This document shows positions 46,551-58,035 of a stretch of 64,000 nucleotides of DNA, piece after piece. The position numbers and the translations under genes are program-made. A model generated the notes under the pieces. That model was given only the letters and a program-made list of their open reading frames with translations. It was not told where the DNA came from and searched no databases. Source of the stretch: Cephalopachus bancanus (taxonomy: Eukaryota; Chordata; Mammalia; Primates; Tarsiidae); NCBI GenBank assembly GCA_027257055.1, contig JAPVLO010000400.1:434001-498000 (forward strand), in the 5' to 3' direction. Within the stretch, counting starts at the first letter, position 1, and each line of letters starts with the position of its first letter.

Positions 46551-47195
46551 AGAATCAGACTGCGGTATCCTCCCCATTTCAGCCATATGTTAGTAGATAT
46601 CCAATCACGAGCAACCAAGAATTAGACCTTCAGTTTCAGTCCTAAGGGAGGCGGGCACAACTCTCTTAGGTCTAAATTCCAGAATCCTACTGCAGGGCCT
46701 CTTTGGTCCAGCTTGCCCCATTGCCCTGCCCTGAGTGAATTGATCATGACTAGGCCTGGGAATTCATAGTATCCTGATGTCCAAGGATGCTGAGGAGACT
46801 TTCCTTGTTGCCTTAGATTTTGTGAGTTCAGCTCTAAGTGAAAAATACGAGGAGTTAGTACTTCCCACATTATGAAGACAGCCACCCCCAGAGCATACCC
46901 AAGAGACTACCAGGCTGGCCCTACAGCACCCAATCATCCTGCCAGGTGGGCCAACCTCAGTCCATTCAGGGAGATGACTGGGTGTTAGCTCTTCTGTGGC
47001 ATGAAATGAGTCAAGGGTGGAAGAGGGTGCTTTCCTTCCCTTCAGCCAAGGAGAAGGAAGGCCCTCAAAGAACCCTCTATAGCGTTGGGCTGGCAAGGAG
47101 GAGGCTTTGCATTCAGGGTCAATTTTGTGGGTATAGGAGTGTGTAGCCACACAGAGGGGCACCATGCTTGGTTTAATGCTCTGCTCTTACTATCT
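46551..47195. other. unassigned sequence
   Basis: No family recognised. Open frames on the minus strand are unsupported. Confidence 0.4.
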
Positions 47196-47361
47196 TTGCT
47201 TTTTATTTTATTTATTTTTTTGAGATAGGGTCTTATTCTGTTGCCCAGGCTGAAGCATAGTAGCATGATCAATGTTGCCTTGAATCCCCTGGGCTCAAAA
47301 AATTCTCCCTCTGCTGCCTCCCAAATAACTGGGATCATAGGCATGCACCACCACGCCCTCT
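47196..47361 (-). repeat. old Alu monomer
   Basis: TTTTGAGATAGGGTCTTATTCTG through GGGATCATAGGCATGCACCA; a single diverged arm. Confidence 0.75.
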
Positions 47362-49077
47362 GGGTCTTGAAGTTCCCAATAACTGTTATACAGTTTTGTA
47401 CTGGGTCCTGCAAATTAAGTGGCCAGTGAACGTGCAGGTCTATCCAGGAGACAGATGGCAGGGCACAATGAGGATGGCACTGGGACATCCAGTCCTCCTG
47501 CTCCCTTTGAGATGGCAAGGATATGAAGGTTTCTATTGACCAAGGAGTCACAGTGAAGAGGAGCATGCAGTAAATTATCTTGCCCATACTCTGACAGAAA
47601 AAATAGTTCCTGTGCAAAGGGACCCTGACAGATTGGGGCCTCCTTCTGATGGTAGAATAGGGCACGATGTCAGGTTTCTGACTCTTCCACAGGGAACGGA
47701 GCCATCAAAGTCCCTGCAGGGATCTCAAGAGCTTGAAGCTGCCATCGCCTGGTAAGGGCCAGCCATGAGACACTGCCACTGCCACACTGAAGGTGTCTGA
47801 AGAAGTTGATGTTAGGCTCTGACAAGAAGACTGCAGCTGAAAGCTGAATCCCAGCAGAGAGGAATTTGCTTCCCGCTCCCCCCGCCCCGTCCCAACCCCC
47901 CCCACTGTCCGCAACTCAGCCTTCCCCCTACCCCATCCAATCTCCCTTCACTCTCCCAGTTCCTGAAGAAAGAGTCAGAGGAGGCATGCTGGGGCGGGTC
48001 CTGCCATTAATGCACTGTGGTCCTGGCACTGTGGGGTAAAGACATGATGAGGATGAAATGTCTGTGAGACGGGAAGCTTCAAAATCTGAGAGTGACCAGA
48101 GAGTGGTGGGATCTGGCCTGGATGCTGGGAGGGACCCACTGTGTGGCATGGGTCCCACGAGCACCACACAGCCCAGCCCCTAGTACGAGGAAAACACCAG
48201 CTTTGTATATACAGGCAGCTCCCATGAGGATGGCAGACGTGCCTACCCAGGAGCACCCAGGACACACCTCTAGGAGGAGTGTGTCTCCATGCCCTAGACT
48301 TGGGCTCACAGCCACCCAGGCCCCTAGCACCACATGGGAATGCGCGCTCCCTGAGATGGCTGAGTGTGCCTCCCTGCTGCCGACAGTCTGGGCTTCTGCA
48401 TTCAGGAGAAGCCCACTGAGCGTATTGGCTGGTGCCCAAAAGAGTGCCCAGCTCTTTCTGCATTGGTTGGAAAATTCTCCAACGTTAGCAGCAGCTCCAG
48501 AATATTCTACAGAAGAACTTGCTAAAACATGTATTGTTGGGCCCTAACTTGGTGGTGTTTCAGATCAGTAGGGCTGAGTGGGGACTGGGAATTGGCATTT
48601 TCACACATTTCCGCACAGAGAACTGGAGACCTGAGCAACCACCTCACCTTGGAGGATCTGCTTCTGTGGCTGGGGGACCTGCCGCCCTCACCCCACTCTC
48701 TGGGGTCAGTGGCCGGCTGACCTCCTCTCCCCGAGAGCCATACCAGCCAGCACGACTGATGGCAGGGGTAAGTGGCTCTTTTCCCAGTCTGTGTGGCTGG
48801 GACATCTGATCATTAGGGGACTGGGTGCTAACTTTATCTCCCTCCCAGCCCTGCCCAAGTCAGAGGCTCCAGACCTCTTCATTCTCTGATGGGGTCTGCA
48901 AGGCCTGCCTGGGAGTGACAGCCAGGGGTGTGGGATGAGGGAGCTGACAGAGAACTGGTGCCTCAGAGAACTGGCACGATCCTCTACCTCCACACACCAC
49001 CCAGTCTATTTTTTAAATAACTCCTTTGTTCACATCTTAGCATGAGCTTATCGCTACCTGATCTCTCTCCCACAGAC
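47362..49077. other. unassigned GC-richer sequence
   Basis: GC content is above its neighbours. Overlapping open frames of up to 162 codons lie on both strands at 47928-48809 without domain, splice or promoter signals I can defend. An exon or lncRNA cannot be excluded from sequence alone. Confidence 0.35.
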
Positions 49078-49220
49078 TCTTTTTTTTTAATTATGATAAA
49101 ATACACATTACACAAAATTCGTCATTTTACCCTTCCAACTGTTTTTAAGTGCTCAACTTTGTGGCATTAAGTACATTCACATTGTTGTGCAACCATCATC
49201 ACCATTCACCTCCAGAACTT

Positions 49221-49513
49221 TTCTTTTTTTTTTTTGAGTTGAAGTCACACTCTGTCACCCAGGCTGCAGTGACACAATCATGGCCCTCTGCAGTCTCAAC
49301 CTCCTGGGCTCAGGCGATCCTTCTATCTCAATCTCCTCAGCAACTGAGATTACATGTACAGGCCACCATGCCTGGCTAATTTGTTTCTTATGTTTTGTAG
49401 TGATGAGGTCTGCTCTGTTGTCTAGGCTGGTTTTGAATTCCTGGGCTCAAGCAATCCTCTCACTTCGGCCTCCCAAAGTACTGGGATTACAGGTGTGAGC
49501 CACCACACTCAGA
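49221..49513 (-). repeat. Alu element, older
   Basis: GAGTTGAAGTCACACTCTGTC start, diverged, inserted in the L1M fragment. Confidence 0.88.
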
Positions 49514-49642
49514 CTATTTGTCCTCTTGAATCGGGCTTATTTCACTGAGCATAATATCTTCATGGGTCTTCCGTGTAGCATGTGTCAAAATTCCATCCTT
49601 TCTTAGGGCTGATTTGTATTTTATCGTACACACCACATTTTA

Positions 49643-49937
49643 TATATATATTTTGAGTTGAAGTCTCACTCCATCGCCCAGGCAGGAGTGCAGTGGCATG
49701 CTCACAGCCACCCCAGCATCCACTGGCTAGGCTTAGGCAATCCTTCTGCCTCAGCCTTCCAAGTAGCTGGAACTACAGGCATGTGCTAGTACAACTGGCC
49801 AATTTTTTCTGTTATTGTAGAGATGAGGTTTCACCAGGTTGCTCGGGCTGTTCTCAAACCCATGGGCTCAGGCAATCCCCTCACTTCGTCCTCCCAAAGT
49901 GTTGGGATTACAGACTTGAGCCACCCCGCCCGGATTA
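49643..49937 (-). repeat. Alu element
   Basis: Exact 14-bp target duplication CACACCACATTTTA at 49629-49642 and 49938-49951. Confidence 0.94.
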
Positions 49938-49958
49938 CACACCACATTTTAACCATTT

Positions 49959-50248
49959 TTTTTTTTTTTTGAGGTGGAGTCTCACTGAGTCATCCAGACT
50001 GGAGTGTAGTGGCCTCTCCCGGCCACCGCAGCTTCGACCTGCTGGGCTCCGTCGATCCTTCCGCCTCAGCCTTCCAAGTAGCTGGAACTACAGGCGCACG
50101 CTACCACGCCCGGCTAATTTTTTATTTATTGTAGAGAGGAGGTCTCGCCAAGTTGCCCAGGCAGGTCTCGAACCCGCAGGCTCAGGCAATCCACTCACCT
50201 CAGCCTCCCAAAGTGCTGGGATTACAGGCTGAGCCACCAAGCCCGGCT
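49959..50248 (-). repeat. Alu element, young type
   Basis: Exact 15-bp target duplication ACATTTTAACCATTT at 49944-49958 and 50249-50263. It inserted into the sequence that had become the 3' duplication of the neighbouring Alu, so it is younger than that Alu. Confidence 0.95.
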
Positions 50249-50419
50249 ACATTTTAACCATTTATCAGTGATGAACACTTAGATTGTTCTGACCCTTTAG
50301 TTATTGTAAATAATGCTGATAGGAACACTGGTGTGCAAGTATCTGTCTGAGTCCCTGTTTTCAGTTTGACTGAGTGTATACCCAGGAGTGGAATTGCAGG
50401 AACATGTAGTAATTCTATG

Positions 50420-51043
50420 CTTTATTTGTTTATTTATTTATTTATTCATTCATTTGTTTTTGAGTTGGAATCTTTCTGTCACCCAGGCTGGAGTGCCGTG
50501 ACACAATCACGGCTCACTGCAGCCTCGACATCCTGGGCTCAGGTGATCTTCCCTCCTCAGCCTTCCGAGCAGTTGGGAGTACAGGCATGGTACGACTCCT
50601 GGCCAGTTTTTTTTTTGTTTTTTTTTTGAGTTGGAGTCTCACTGGGTCGCCCAGACTGGAGTGTAGTGGCCGCTCCCAGCCACCACAGCCTCACCTGCTG
50701 GGCTCCAGCGATCCTTCCGCCCCAGTCTTGCAAGTAGCCGGAATTACAGGCGCGCGCTACCACGCCCAGCTGATTTTTTGATTTATTGTAGAGATGAGGT
50801 CTCGCTGCCCAAGCGGGTCTCGAACCCGCGGGCTTAGGCAATCCACTCACCTCAGCCTCCCAAAGGCGTGGGATTACAGGCTGAGCCACCGAGCCCGGCT
50901 TGGCCAATTTTTTAAATTTTATTTTTGTAGAGATGAGACCTCGCTATGCTGCCCAGGCTGGTCTCAAACTCCTGGGCTCAAGCATATCTTGCCTCGGCCT
51001 CCCAAAGTGCTGGGGTTACAGGCATGAGCCACAGTGCCTGGCC
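50420..51043 (-). repeat. old Alu split by a younger Alu
   Basis: Outer pieces 50445-50610 and 50901-51043 together make one dimeric Alu (GTCACCCAGGCTGGAGTGCC..CCTGGCCAG | TGGCCAATTTTTTAAATTTT..GAGCCACAGTGCCTGGCC). Confidence 0.9.
50611..50900 (-). repeat. Alu element, young type, inside an Alu
   Basis: Target duplication TGGCCAGTTTT / TGGCCAATTTT (50600-50610, 50901-50911). The second arm has the short GAGGTCTCGCTGCCC linker variant. Confidence 0.94.
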
Positions 51044-51431
51044 TATGTTTAATTCTTTTGAGGAGTTGCCACATTGTTTCCCACAAATTTTGAATCTGAT
51101 CCTTCACCTAGAAATTGTTCACCAGAAACAAGGAACTCCTGAAAACCTCACCAGCATCTTCCAACAGGAATTTGAGGCAGGCTTCTGTCACAGGGTTTAT
51201 GACCCCAAAGCCACTTTCCTTATATATGTGGAAACCTAACACGGAAGGACCCTTCAAGGACCTGCCACTCAACACCCTCACTTTTAAGAATGAGGAGGTG
51301 GCAGCTTAGAGAAATGAGGATGCCATATACTTTGTCTGGCTTCTCATACCCCAAGGCTTAACCTGACCATTACCTCCTCAGAGTCCCTGACTTTCCTGTC
51401 TAAAGTAGTCCCCCCTCCCTGATCACCAGTC

Positions 51432-51880
51432 CCATGAACACAAGGGGGGGAACAGCAGACACTGACACTGCTAGGGGAGGGAGGGAGGAGGGATAGGGGC
51501 ACACGGCAACACACTGGGTACCAGGTCCACTATCAGGGTGAGAAAGGGCTGGCTAGAAGCCCAGACTTTGGCCAGGTTTGGTGGCTCAGCCTGTAATCCT
51601 AGCTCTTTGCGGGGCTGAGGTGAGTGGATTGCCTGAGCCCATGGGTTCGAGACCTGCCTTGCCAACTTGGCCAGACCTCATCTCTACAATAAATCAAAAA
51701 ATAAAAAATAAAAAAAATAAAAGTGGCTTTCAAACTTTTAATAAAAAAAAACAAGCCCAGATTTCACCAGCATGCAACTTACTTATGTAGTAAATTCTCA
51801 CATGTACCCCACAACTCTAAAATAAAATATATTAAAACAAAAATATTAACCATAATAATAATAATAATAAACAACTCTAA
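51432..51880 (+). mobile_element. L1 3' end, interrupted
   Basis: CATGAACACAAGGGGGGGAA, GGGGAGGGAGGGAGGAGGGAT, then after an insertion CATGCAACTTACTTATGTAG and CACATGTACCCCACAACTC with an A/(AAT)n tail. These are the L1 3' UTR polypurine tract and terminal segment. Confidence 0.75.
51570..51752 (+). repeat. Alu left monomer with extra 3' sequence
   Basis: A left arm of the young type (GGTGGCTCAGCCTGTAATCC..CTCTACAATAAATCAAAAAA) ends in an A-rich run at about 51722. A 20-nt non-Alu piece GTGGCTTTCAAACTTTTAAT and a second A-run (A9) follow. AAGCCCAGACTTT / AAGCCCAGATTT (51557-51569, 51753-51764) flank the whole unit, so the extra piece came in with the Alu arm. Confidence 0.7.
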
Positions 51881-52086
51881 GTTACTTTATCAGGCACTTT
51901 ACTCGTCTCACTTTATGTGGGGGAGGGAGGAAAGGAAATTGTCCTGCCTTAGAAGTCTAGCATATGATTCATTAGTATGTGGGGCACAAATTCAAGCAGC
52001 ATGCCACGATACTTAGCATTTGGTAACAGGTTCTTATGCTGAAATCATAGGTTTGGACTCTTGACACTCAATTAAAATCATGTATA

Positions 52087-52379
52087 GGCTGTGCTCGGTG
52101 GCTCAGCCTGTGATCCCAGCACTTTGGGAGGCTGAGGTGAGCGGATTGCCTGAACCGCGGGTTCAAGACCAGCCTGGGGAACTTGGCAAGGCCTCGTTTC
52201 TACAATAAATAAAAAATTAGCCAGGTAGCATGTATCTGTAGTTCCGGCTACTTGAAAGACTGAGGCGGAAGAATCACTGGAGCCCCACAGCTTGTTGCTG
52301 GGGTGGCCGTGAGTGTGCCAATGGACTGTAGCCTGGGCGACGGAGTGAGACTCCAACTAAAAAAAAAAAAAAAAAAAAA
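52087..52379 (+). repeat. Alu element
   Basis: GCTGTGCTCGGTGGCTCAGCC start; GACTCCAACTAAAAAA tail. Lacks several bases in the inter-arm linker and is more mutated than the young copies. Confidence 0.9.
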
Positions 52380-52499
52380 GTATATTTAGTTTACTTTTTT
52401 AAAACAAATAAAGTAATCCTCCCCCCATCACTCTCTAGCCTTAGTTTATTTTTTGCAAGTCACAATGTCAAAATATCTTGCTCACTAGTCCCCTTGTTT

Positions 52500-52625
52500 A
52501 TGCTCTGTCCCCCTCAAATAGATGTAAGTGAAGATACTTTGCCTTCCCTGGGCCCACCCCAAGCACCTAGAACTGAGCCCGTCACATTGTAGGCACTCGA
52601 GTATTTTTGAATACACGAATGAAAT
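52500..52625 (+). repeat. L2 LINE 3' tail (tentative)
   Basis: CCAAGCACCTAGAACTGAGCCC..CACATTGTAGGCACTCGAGTAT..GAATGAAA matches the L2 terminal layout. Confidence 0.6.
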
Positions 52626-53725
52626 ATAAATGCCTTATTAAAATGTATATATAGCTCTAATATTTGCAAGAGGGATATTCTGAGACCTTCACAATTCCCC
52701 CAAGCACATAATTATCCCCATAAAAGCGAACAGCCCGTTTTAACAAGATAAACAAAGCCACAACTGAGATGCTTGCTAAGTGGCTGACGGCAGCTCCGCA
52801 ATCCTTGCCATGAGTCTAAAGCTCTATATTAACTCCACAAATACCAGGTCTCTGTTATTTCTGCAGGTTCAGGCAGAATACGGAAGGGTTAATGTTCTCC
52901 CAGGGAGCTGAGGCCTTTGATTATGATCACACAGATAATTTTCTTTCCATTAAGATGTTGAAGCTTTTCGGCTATTGTGAGGATGACAGTAACGGTTTTC
53001 TAAGTAATGATCTCTTCTGGTGTAAAAATGCTGTAGGTGATGGAAGGAAGGAGAAAAAGAGAGGGACTTGGCCTCTTGCCCTGTCTATATATTCAATCGA
53101 TGTTGCTGTTCCTGCTCCTGAGGTTTCAATAGGAACACACCATGGACCTCGGCAGAATTTCCAGGAATGGTGGATGTGGTTTTTACTATTTTTATTTCTC
53201 CTTTTGAAAACCAAACATAGCAAGGCGAGACCTTGTCCTGAGTCAGGACGAGAGCTGGCTGAGGTAACAGAAGGCAAGACCATGAGCTATGTAACACCGG
53301 CCCTCAGGTCCGTGGCGCCTGACCGGGGACTGGGAATTTCTGGCTATAGTTTGGCACTCCCCTCCTTGTCCCCAGAGGCCTTGAACAACTAGGTACACTG
53401 TGGCACTGCTGTGGCTTAGCTGTCCACTTGTCCCACAAGGCAGTGGGATTGAAGGGAAGAGGCAGAGCAAGCGACCCGGCCTAGAGGGAGTCAGGCCAGG
53501 GTGTTGCCTTGCAGGGATCTCCCCCAAGTGGCTGCTGGGACGGTGACAGCCTTAGAGCACTGAGGAGGAATTCCCCATTTCCCTTCTCAGGTTGGCATGA
53601 ATCCCACCCCCCACCCCTTCACCAAGACACATTCCTCCCCGCAAGTGGCCTGCTTTTCCTCCGAGTGAACCTCTACTTGACTTAGGTCACTGTATCCCCT
53701 CTGTGACTCTAACTGACCTCATGTT
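52626..53725. other. unassigned sequence
   Basis: A 166-codon plus-strand open frame at 52892-53392 and antisense frames show no family or domain. No repeat recognised. Confidence 0.35.
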
Positions 53726-54018
53726 TACTTATTTATTTTATTTATTTTTAAGTTGAAGTTTCACTCTGTCACCCAGGCTGGAGCGCAGTGGCATGCTCCC
53801 GGCTACCGCAGCCTCCCCCTGCAGGGCTCAGGCGATCCTTCCGCCTCAGCCTTCCAAGTAGCCGGAACTACAGACACATACTACCAAGTCTGGCTAATTT
53901 TTAAAATTTATTTATTGTAGAGACAAGGTCTCACCATGTTGCCCAGGCTGGTCTTGAACCCGTGGGCTCAGGCAATCCCAAAGTGCTGGGATTATAGGCT
54001 TGAGCCACCGCGCCTCAC
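53726..54018 (-). repeat. Alu element, older
   Basis: (TTTA)n tail, AGTTGAAGTTTCACTCTGTC start, GAGCCACCGCGCCTCACC end. Internal ~20-bp deletion before AAAGTGCTGGG. Confidence 0.88.
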
Positions 54019-55195
54019 CCTCGTGTTTTTATGATGGGCTTGACTTCTTTGAGGGCAGCATCTGCCTTTTCATGAGCCATTTATGTATTCAATACAGAAC
54101 AAGGATGGATACTGGGGCTGGGGATGTCTCTGAGGCAGCAGTCTAGGAGAGAGGCAGTGAGGGAGGGGAAGAAAAGCCACCAGACAGGGCGGGGGGAGCA
54201 AAGCAGTGGAGAGTCAGGGGCGTTGTGAGAGGAGAGGCCTTCAAGGTGAAGATGAGGCTGTGGAGACCTACCAAGACAGAAAGAGAGGCAAGAAGAGGGC
54301 GCAGGCACGGGAAGGGGCTTCGGGGTTCGAGAATTAGGGAATCACCCGAGAGCTTGGAGAAGTAGTGATTTGGGAATAGTCACAGAGAAAAACTCGATGG
54401 GAAAAAGTTAACAGGTGAATGAAGGGTATTCACCAGTGCTGGGGCTGGTAAGTTGCTTCTTCAAACACAACTCACGGAGTATACAGTGACACGATCATGT
54501 ATTGAGAACTTTAAGAATACTCCCAGACTTTGCCTCCGGATTTCACTTCTAGGCAAGTTGTTTAGACCGACGTGTAGGCCTAAGGATGGTTACCACAACA
54601 CTACTTATAGTCCTGAGAAAATGCAAACTGCTGAAATGGCCAACAGAGGATATCAAAGATGAAATCATATTTAGCCATTACCATTATTAAGAATAATCAC
54701 CTAGGATTACAACTGCTTATTAAACCAAACTTCAGGGTATGAAGTATTATATCAATTATGAGTCAAACTTTGTAAAATAAATGATTGAGACCTAGCTACC
54801 TTCTATCTACCATCGTATTATATTAATTATGAGTCAAACTTTGTAAAATAAATGATTGAGACCTAGCTATCTTCTACCTACCATCGCTCTACCTAGCCCC
54901 TCAGAGAAAAATACTAAAAAGGAAGCCTGCAACACCATTAGTAGTCAGTGGTTATATCGGCATTGTGGCTTATGGGTGATTTTAATTTTCTTCTTTAAAT
55001 TTTTCTGTATTTTTCAAATTTCTGTTGTAATTACGAGCCATGTGTGTAATCAGGGAAACAGAAAATGTTGCTCTTAAATGAATGAGCCTGTGGGGAGAAA
55101 GTAGAAACAAGATCATCTTTGAAGAAGTTTCACAGAGAAGGGGCAAGGAGGAATAAAACAGTAACTCAAGATGTCTTGAGTTACATTATATATAT
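54019..55195. other. unassigned sequence with a 71-bp tandem duplication
   Basis: No gene. The tandem repeat at 54744-54885 is listed separately. Confidence 0.45.
54744..54885. repeat. tandem duplication, 2 x 71 bp
   Basis: Copies start at 54744 and 54815 (GTATTATAT..AATTATGAGTCAAAC) and differ at only three positions, so the duplication is recent relative to the surrounding fossils. Confidence 0.95.
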
Positions 55196-55305
55196 ATTTA
55201 TTATGTTGTCCAGGCTGGTCTTGAACTCTTGGACTCAAGTGATCCTCCCGCCTCAGCCTCCTCAGTAGCTGGGACTACAAGTGCACACCATCGCACCTGG
55301 CTGCG
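55196..55305 (-). repeat. Alu left-arm fragment
   Basis: TTGTCCAGGCTGGTCTTGAA..GTAGCTGGGACTACAAG..GCACCTGGCT. Confidence 0.7.
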
Positions 55306-55559
55306 CTTGGATTTATTTTTAAAGACAATGGTACCATAGACCATCCTTTTATATAGAGAATGCAATAGGGAGGGTGAAACTGAAGATCCAAAAAAGAGGG
55401 AGTAATTAATGAGAATGACCCCAGTGTCAAGAGGGCCTCACAAAGTCAGATCAGTACCAGGGGAGACTGGTCTTAGAGGGAAGAGGGTCTAAAGCTGACG
55501 CCATTGCCACCTGCCCAAGCCAGCTGCCTGGCCAGATTCTATTCCATTAAAGCCACTGA

Positions 55560-56115
55560 TCTCCACACACAGGGCTGAAGATCAGAGCTGTCCTTGACAC
55601 CTTCCTCCTCAAGGATTCGGCCAACTCTTCCTTTTGGTGTCTCCTGTGCCCATTTTTCTCTTTCTCTTCTCACTCCCACTGTTGGCCCAGGTCCTAACCT
55701 CCCTGAGGGATGATGAAAATTCCTACCCGCTGACTTCTATCTCTAGCCACCCTCGCTGCCCCATGTCCCTACGGTCCTTGCTTTCCTTGGCTTTGGGGGT
55801 CAACAAACGCTGTTTCTTGCCCTTGGAATCCCCTCACTGCCTTCTTTTGGCCAATTCCTGGTTATCTTCTAGACTCAGCTCTTGCGTCCCCTCCCAAGGA
55901 AGCTTCTCTGACCCTCTAGCTCGGGTCCAGCCTGCCCCTAGTGTCCTGCCCTGACATTTGTCTTAGCGCTGAGCAGGCTGTGAGCATTTGCTTCTCTGAG
56001 TGACCCACAGGACTGTGTGAAGACAGGACCACGCTATTTGTTGACTTTTTCCTAAGATCTGACCCAGTATCTCACACTTACCGAGTGCTTGGTGAGCGTT
56101 TGATGAAGGCAGGAG
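55560..56115 (+). repeat. L2 LINE 3' region
   Basis: TCTAGACTCAGCTCTTGCGTC, AAGGAAGCTTCTCTGACCC, then GTGAAGACAGGACCACGC and CTTACCGAGTGCTTGGTGAG in L2 3' order. Confidence 0.65.
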
Positions 56116-56119
56116 TGAT

Positions 56120-56425
56120 GCTCACAGCTAATTCCACTCAAGAAAATGATGAGGCATGAATCAGCATTTGTCTTATGTCTACTTCAGTCATCGTATGAAG
56201 TGTAGTGTGCTAAATGCTTTGAATGTGCTATTTCAATAAGTCTCAGATCAAAGACTATTAGTATTACTCAAGAGAAAATTATTATTACTCGAGAGAATAT
56301 TATTATTAATCAAGAGAAGATTATTAGTACTCTTTTTGCAGACAAGGAAATATGCTTAGAGAGGGGAATAATTCACTGGAAGGTACCCAATTAGCACACA
56401 ACGCCCACAGCTAACTCCAAAGTCC
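56120..56425 (+). repeat. MIR-like SINE with internal 21-bp repeat expansion
   Basis: TAGTGTGCTAAATGCTTTGA..TGCAGACAAGGAAATATGCTTAGAGAGG fits a MIR. Between the two parts are three 21-bp repeats (56264-56284, 56285-56305, 56306-56326) of the form TTACTCAAGAGAAAATTATTA. Confidence 0.6.
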
Positions 56426-57221
56426 CCATAGGCACAGACTATATCATTGCACTCTATCTCCCTCTTCAATGAAACTCCCTAGTGTTTGCAAAGCCCAGGG
56501 AACTAGGAAGTTATTCCGTGGCATAAAAGTCCAGGACTTCTAGCAAATAGCTCTGTATTATCCTCACATCTTTAAATAGCTATTTCTTATCTTCACATCA
56601 GGCTAAGAGATCCTAACAGACAGCAGTTGTGTCTTATTCATCTTTCTACAACTTACAAGTCTTGCAAGTTGTAAGTATTTTGTAAATATTTACTGACTTG
56701 ATTATCAATCAAATTATTTGTGATTTATTAAGTAAAACTCTGACGGCGACTTTTCTGGAGTCAGGGGAGGAAGTATTTTTGAGCAGATGGCCTATTCCAG
56801 CACTCATCAAATTATACTAGATGGGTCATTTTCTAAGCACAGGGCCAGCCCTGAGGCTGCAGATAGAACAAATTTAAATTCATGATGAATTCATTAAAAA
56901 TTCCAGGACAAGAAATCTTTCAGGAGCACTAATGACATTCCCATTTAAAACTAAATTAATTCTGTATGGTTTATGTGTTATTATAGAGAAGTGCAAACGA
57001 ACATGATTGTGTTGAGCCCCTGCTTCTGGAAAGGAATCCATTAACAGAGTCAATCATCAAAGCTTAGCTATGCATTAATACTGCTTGACAAATTCTATGC
57101 TACATCACTTTTCTCAGTTCATTTAGTCAACACATATTTATGAAGAACCTGTCCAAATAACACAGGGGACCGGATGTTTAGAAAAACACAACAGAAATGG
57201 AAGCCATGGCCCTGCTCTGTG
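56426..57221. other. unassigned sequence
   Basis: No family recognised. CTTGCAAGTTGTAAGTATTTTG near 56650 includes an inverted ACTTACAAGTCTTGCAAGT. Confidence 0.4.
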
Positions 57222-57712
<491 letters not shown>

Positions 57713-57744
57713 GATATCACTGTCATTCTCAGTTGCTAATTTAG

Positions 57745-58035
57745 GACAGTCAAACGAGATCATTCCTTAACAACATCAGAACTTCTCAACAAGGCCTTCC
57801 CACCCTGACTACTTTATTTACTCCAGTAACCTGAATCTCTTCACTCACCACCCTCGTCATCTCCTCATCCTACTCTATTTATTTTTTCCCGTGATGTTTG
57901 CTACCTTCCAACACATTACACAATTCCTATTTATTGTGTATGTCATTCACTCTCTGTCCTCTGTTAGAATTTAAGCCCACAAGAGGAGAAGTCTCTGTCC
58001 TCTTTGCTCACTGATACATCCCAAATATTATAGAT
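57745..58035 (+). repeat. L2 LINE fragment
   Basis: AACAAGGCCTTCCCACCCTGAC, CACATTACACAATTCC, and GAATTTAAGCCCACAAGAGG. Confidence 0.6.

Larger units (their letters stand above)
49078..51095 (-). mobile_element. old L1 (L1M group) fragment, split by five Alus
   Basis: Antisense L1 pieces read in order between Alus: GATAAAATACACATTACACA and GTACATTCACATTGTTGTGC (49098-49220); TCACTGAGCATAATATCTTC and TAGCATGTGTCAAAATTCC (49540-49600); GTTATTGTAAATAATGCTGA and CAGGAGTGGAATTGCAGG (50300-50400); GAGGAGTTGCCACATTGTTT (51060). Confidence 0.8.

Noticed and set aside
46232..46645. 137-codon Ser/Leu-rich protein
   Set aside because: It is produced by the CT-rich tract and disappears outside it.
47042..47665. 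Longest open frame, 207 codons on the minus strand
   Set aside because: It runs through an old Alu monomer and unrelated flanks, with no domain, signal peptide or coding bias that I can see.
47928..48809. Possible exon or CpG-island promoter in the GC-richer stretch
   Set aside because: Few CpGs, open frames on both strands, and no convincing splice pattern. Left as unassigned.
52892..53392. 166-codon open frame with a hydrophobic stretch (FLLFLFLLLK)
   Set aside because: A single hydrophobic run of about 12 residues in otherwise featureless sequence is not enough to support a membrane protein gene.
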